Source of the DNA: Bacteroides sp.
Lineage (GTDB): Bacteria; Bacteroidota; Bacteroidia; Bacteroidales; Bacteroidaceae
Assembly: GCA_019417975.1 (NCBI GenBank)
Contig: DYCT01000043.1
Location: forward strand, 1-7,596
Direction of reading: 5' to 3'
Length of the DNA stretch: 7,596 nucleotides
The notes beneath the pieces are model-generated. The model was not told the DNA's origin, ran no database searches, and saw nothing but the letters and a program-made list of their open reading frames with translations. Shown here piece by piece: positions 7,220 to 7,596 of this stretch. Every line of letters begins with the position of its first letter. Position 1 is the stretch's first letter. The position numbers were made by a program, and so were the translations under genes.

Positions 7220-7254
7220 ATATATCTATTTTATTAATGAATAATCTCTTATTT

Positions 7255-7596
7255 TTACTCTTCGTAAGTCTGACGCAAGTGTCGGATACGCAACGGAACT
7301 TCTGCACCTTTACGGATTTCAGGCGACTGAATTACAACTCGTTTCTGTTCGCCCGGCAACAAGTCGAAGAAATTATCACTGAAGCGGGCTCCCTGATAGG
7401 GTACTTCGATAAATACATCCTTGGCTAAAGCCGAAGTCGACAATGTGAGTACACACTGCCCGTCGGTCACTTTCATGCGGGTATGTACCTCTACTTGTGG
7501 CAGTTGCATATCTTTGGGCTTGACAAAGAAATACACGGAAGAAGCTACGTTCCGACCTTTAGCATCAACCAGAATCAACTCCATATAACTTTGTGA
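7255..7596 (-). CDS. C-terminal fragment of a probable GH2 beta-mannosidase (runs off the right edge)
   Basis: The frame is open from the right edge (no stop between 7584 and 7596), so the ATG at 7584-7582 is internal (Met 5 of the visible part) and this is the last 113 residues of a longer protein. The segment has VYFFVKPKDMQLPQ, a block of alternating beta-strand sequence, then FSDNFFDLLPGEQKRV. This is the look of the C-terminal Ig-like domain of GH2 beta-mannosidases, which cleave terminal beta-mannose including Man-beta-1,4-GlcNAc. The catalytic barrel lies outside the window, so family and activity rest on the end domain alone; another GH2 enzyme is the main alternative. The stop is 35 bases before the GH20 start on the same strand, so it probably leads the transcript covering both hexosaminidases. 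Confidence 0.75.
   Translation of the reverse strand, partial: SQSYMELILVDAKGRNVASSVYFFVKPKDMQLPQVEVHTRMKVTDGQCVLTLSTSALAKDVFIEVPYQGARFSDNFFDLLPGEQKRVVIQSPEIRKGAEVPLRIRHLRQTYEE

Overview
The window looks like a chromosomal segment of Bacteroides or a close relative in the Bacteroidales. The evidence is two perfect Bacteroides-type -7 elements (TAnnTTTG), start codons without clear Shine-Dalgarno sites, Bacteroidales-style secreted glycosidases with lipoprotein or Sec signals, and a FabI amino terminus of the Bacteroides kind. No mobile element, tRNA, rRNA or CRISPR array is visible. I recognise every protein-coding gene at family level.

Layout. (1) The left edge holds the first 34 codons of fabI (enoyl-ACP reductase) on the minus strand, followed by a divergent intergenic region of about 390 bases with a promoter on each strand and a long imperfect hairpin. 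(2) On the plus strand lie a GH28 polygalacturonase-like lipoprotein (493-2109), a terminator-like hairpin, and a secreted DUF4861-type protein (2230-3444). (3) A strong bidirectional terminator (3443-3485) separates this pair from a convergent minus-strand operon. (4) That operon, read from right to left, contains the carboxyl end of a protein that looks like a GH2 beta-mannosidase (7596-7255), a lipoprotein GH20 beta-N-acetylhexosaminidase (7219-5564), and a second GH20 enzyme with a C-terminal F5/8 type C (discoidin-like) domain (5592-3499). The second GH20 gene starts inside the end of the first.

How the genes may work together. The plus-strand pair fits pectin breakdown: GH28 enzymes cleave galacturonan or rhamnogalacturonan linkages, and DUF4861 proteins, whose activity I cannot state, tend to occur among carbohydrate-degrading genes. 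The minus-strand trio fits host glycan breakdown. GH20 enzymes release terminal GlcNAc or GalNAc, and a beta-mannosidase can split the Man-beta-1,4-GlcNAc core of N-glycans. From memory, a similar GH2-GH20-GH20 order occurs near the sialidase locus of B. thetaiotaomicron. So two glycan-use modules, plant-type and host-type, converge on one terminator.

I do not see a convincing undescribed system. The least explained elements are the 5' leader hairpin at 370-421, with its GNRA-type tetraloop, and the role of the DUF4861 protein.
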